Shown: positions 14,090 through 16,073 of the stretch, piece after piece
Layout of the letters: each line of letters begins with the position of its first letter
How positions within the stretch are numbered: position 1 is the first letter of the stretch
Program-made: the position numbers and the translations under genes
The notes under the pieces: generated by a model
Database searches by the model: none
What the model was told of the DNA's origin: nothing
Seen by the model: the letters and a program-made list of their open reading frames with translations, nothing else
From: Muribaculaceae bacterium
Lineage (GTDB): Bacteria; Bacteroidota; Bacteroidia; Bacteroidales; Muribaculaceae
DNA: 16,073 nt
Direction: 5' to 3'
Assembly: GCA_009775375.1 (NCBI GenBank)
Contig: VSPO01000079.1
Location: forward strand, 1-16,073

Positions 14090-15931
14090 TTATTTCACCG
14101 ACTGCATGTCTACAAGCCGCCGGTAATGTCCGTTGATGGATAGTAATTCTTCATGCGTGCCACGCTCTATGATGCGCCCGTTGTGCATGACGCAAATCAG
14201 GTCGGCGTTTGCGATAGTCGAAAGCCTGTGGGCTATGACCAGCGTGGTGCGGTTTTTCATAAGCCTCTCCAAGGCTTCCTGCACGAGACGCTCGCTTTCA
14301 GTGTCGAGAGCGGAAGTAGCCTCGTCGAGAATCAGAATCGGCGGATTTTTAAGCACGGCCCGCGCTATGCTGATGCGCTGTCGCTGACCTCCGGAGAGCA
14401 TACATCCCCTGTCGCCGACCATCGCGTCGAACCCTCCGGGCGTAGCCATGATGAAATCATAGGCGTTGGCAATTTTCGCAGCCTCTTCCACCTGTTGCAG
14501 TGTCGCCCCGGGCGTGCCGAAAGCTATGTTGTTGAAGAATGTGTCGTTGAATAATATTGCCTCCTGATTGACGTTGCCCATGAGGCTTCTCAGCTCATTG
14601 ACCCTGTATTCCTTGACTCCATGGCCATCAACCTCCACGACACCTTTGTCGACATCCCAGAATCGCGGTATCATGTCCACGAGCGTGGATTTTCCGGAGC
14701 CCGACTGGCCGACAAGAGCCACGGTCATCCCCGATTTTATGTCGAGGCAAATATCATCAAGCACCTTTCGCTCTCCGTCGTAGCTGAAATCTACGTTCTT
14801 AAGCCGTATGCTTCCCCTTTTCTTCTCGTCAGGGTTAAGTTCTACGGGATTGGTGGCATCCTTGATAGGGTTGTCGGCAGAAAGCACCTTGTCGATGCGA
14901 TGCAGCGACGCCATACCCTTCTGTATTGTATAGCCCGTCTTAGACAATTCTTTCGCAGGATTTATTATGCTGTAGAAGATCACCATGTAGTAGATGAATC
15001 CTGAGGCATCTATGCTCGAATGGTTGTCGAGTATCAACGACCCTCCAAACCATAGCACAATTGCGATTGCGATCGTGCCGAGGAATTCACTCATAGGGTG
15101 GGCAAGCGCATAGCGCCGCTGAATGGAGTTGCTGACAGAGAGGAATTCTCCCGTCTCCTGACGGAACATGCCCGACATCTGTTTCTCGGCGTTGAACGCC
15201 TTAATGACGCGCAGGCCTCCGATCGATTCCTCCGTGGTGGAAAGAATCGTACCAAGCAATTCCTGGGCTCTCATAGACCTTGCTTTCAGCTTCTTACCCA
15301 CTGAACCCATCACCCATCCCGCCGCCGGGAGAAGGATAAAGACGAATATCGTAAGACGCCAGCTCATGAAGAGCATCATTCCGAGACACCCGATAATCAT
15401 GATGGGCTGCTTGACGAGAGCCGCAAGACTGGCGGCCACGGAAACTTCAATCTCCGTGACGTCGCCGCTGACTCTGCTCATTATGTCGCCTTTTCGCTCG
15501 TGGGAATAGAAGCCGATTGGAAGCGACAAAATCTTGGCGTACATTTTGTTGCGTATATCGCGCACCACGCCGTTGCGGAGAGGGATAATGAAATAATCGC
15601 TGAAGTAGGCCGTGATGACCTTGAGGAATGTCCCGGCAATAAGCATGAGAGCGAGGAGCGCAAGCGTGTTGGACGATCCTACCTGCTCGATGAGATTCGA
15701 GACATACCAATAGAAATTGTTCATCAAGACGTCTTTGGCATCCGCGCTGCCAAATTCCATGTATGAATAGCGCGTGGAGTCCAACCCAAAGAGAATCTTG
15801 AGAATAGGCATGATGAAGGCAAAAGAGAAGAGCGTGAAAAACGTGGTCAGGAAGTTGAAAACCACACTCCAAACCACATTCCACTTATATGGACGCGCAA
15901 AGCGTCTGATGAACATTAAAAGGTCTTTCAT
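14090..15931 (-). CDS. MsbA-like ABC exporter (fused TMD-NBD)
   Basis: This 613-residue half-transporter carries a six-helix type-I exporter domain (about 15-330) joined to an ATPase domain (about 374-613); it would act as a homodimer in the inner membrane. In the ATPase domain I see Walker A GQSGSGKST (408-416), Q-loop Gln456 and signature LSGGQRQR (512-519). Walker B ILILDEATSALD follows at 532-543, with catalytic Glu537, and then the switch His568 (VIAHRLST). All key residues are intact. The best-known relatives flip lipid A or other lipids (MsbA), while others export drugs or peptides. No peptidase or processing domain is present, so bacteriocin export is less likely. It is the first gene of an operon with the PurN-like/CD225 and DUF2752 genes, and has a good promoter 92 nt upstream. 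Confidence 0.93.
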   Translation of the reverse strand: MKDLLMFIRRFARPYKWNVVWSVVFNFLTTFFTLFSFAFIMPILKILFGLDSTRYSYMEFGSADAKDVLMNNFYWYVSNLIEQVGSSNTLALLALMLIAGTFLKVITAYFSDYFIIPLRNGVVRDIRNKMYAKILSLPIGFYSHERKGDIMSRVSGDVTEIEVSVAASLAALVKQPIMIIGCLGMMLFMSWRLTIFVFILLPAAGWVMGSVGKKLKARSMRAQELLGTILSTTEESIGGLRVIKAFNAEKQMSGMFRQETGEFLSVSNSIQRRYALAHPMSEFLGTIAIAIVLWFGGSLILDNHSSIDASGFIYYMVIFYSIINPAKELSKTGYTIQKGMASLHRIDKVLSADNPIKDATNPVELNPDEKKRGSIRLKNVDFSYDGERKVLDDICLDIKSGMTVALVGQSGSGKSTLVDMIPRFWDVDKGVVEVDGHGVKEYRVNELRSLMGNVNQEAILFNDTFFNNIAFGTPGATLQQVEEAAKIANAYDFIMATPGGFDAMVGDRGCMLSGGQRQRISIARAVLKNPPILILDEATSALDTESERLVQEALERLMKNRTTLVIAHRLSTIANADLICVMHNGRIIERGTHEELLSINGHYRRLVDMQSVK

Positions 15932-16022
15932 TCTGCAGGATATAATCCCCCGATCGTCATCTATGATGCCAATCGGGCATTAAAGCGTGTTTGGATTCAA
16001 CACACATTTGTTTTTAATCTTG

Positions 16023-16053
16023 CAAAGTTAACATAAAAATCCCTATTTTTCAA
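16023..16053 (-). promoter_or_regulatory. Putative promoter of the ABC exporter operon
   Basis: On the - strand, TAACTTTG (16023-16030) is a full match to TAnnTTTG, with TTG (16051-16053) 20 bp upstream. Transcription would begin near 16016, leaving a leader of about 85 nt before the ATG at 15931. No other promoter of this type is seen inside the operon, whose gene junctions are 13 nt and a 4-nt overlap. Confidence 0.65.
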
Positions 16054-16073
16054 GACAATTTCAAAGGGCTCCC

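Noticed and set aside
13444..14136. 230-residue open frame on the + strand opposite the CD225 fusion gene
   Set aside because: It is antisense to a protein with a recognisable CD225 domain, and its translation is Arg/His/Ser-rich without motifs.

Overview
The window looks like chromosomal DNA of a Bacteroidales bacterium, perhaps a gut Muribaculaceae-like organism. The evidence is Bacteroidetes-type promoters (TAnnTTTG at -7, TTG about 20 bp upstream), very weak Shine-Dalgarno sequences, and families typical of that phylum: the DUF5683 protein beside parAB, the TolC/HlyD/double-permease operon, and a DUF2752 + CD225 pair. Species is not determined. I see no tRNA, rRNA, insertion sequence, CRISPR array or phage gene. 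Most of the window is core-like, and the least ordinary part is the right-hand operon.

Layout. (1) 1-1481: tandem promoters drive a lone + strand gene for a lipoprotein form of phosphatidylserine decarboxylase with the extra N-terminal PSDC-type domain. It ends at a perfect 16-bp hairpin that can serve as terminator for both strands. (2) 1507-6512, - strand: an efflux operon in the order TolC-family outer-membrane factor, HlyD/EmrA-type adaptor, ABC-2 permease, ABC-2 permease. No ATPase gene is present. (3) 6513-6885: a divergent control region. (4) 6886-8259, +: a MATE-family efflux pump. (5) 8432-12687, +: parA, parB, a DUF5683 membrane protein and an MltD-like LysM lytic transglycosylase, tightly packed. 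This links chromosome segregation with cell-wall remodelling. (6) 12688-12763: a convergent gap full of GCTAT/ATAGC repeats. (7) 12764-15931, -: an operon of an MsbA-like ABC exporter, a fusion protein, and a small DUF2752 membrane protein, with a clear promoter at the right edge of the window.

The most interesting item is the fusion protein at 13153-14076. Its first ~120 residues read like the N-terminal half of a Bacteroidetes PurN (glycinamide ribonucleotide formyltransferase), but the catalytic Asn and His positions are replaced and the folate-binding half is missing. A Pro-rich and then Gly/Asn/Gln-rich linker joins it to a C-terminal CD225/dispanin (IFITM-like) membrane domain. It lies 13 nt behind a lipid-exporter-type ABC gene and overlaps the DUF2752 start by four bases, so the three products are probably made together. 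Their shared role is unknown; an envelope or lipid function is my inference. Second in interest is the decarboxylase, which carries a lipoprotein signal and so should act outside the cytoplasm, unlike the housekeeping enzyme.
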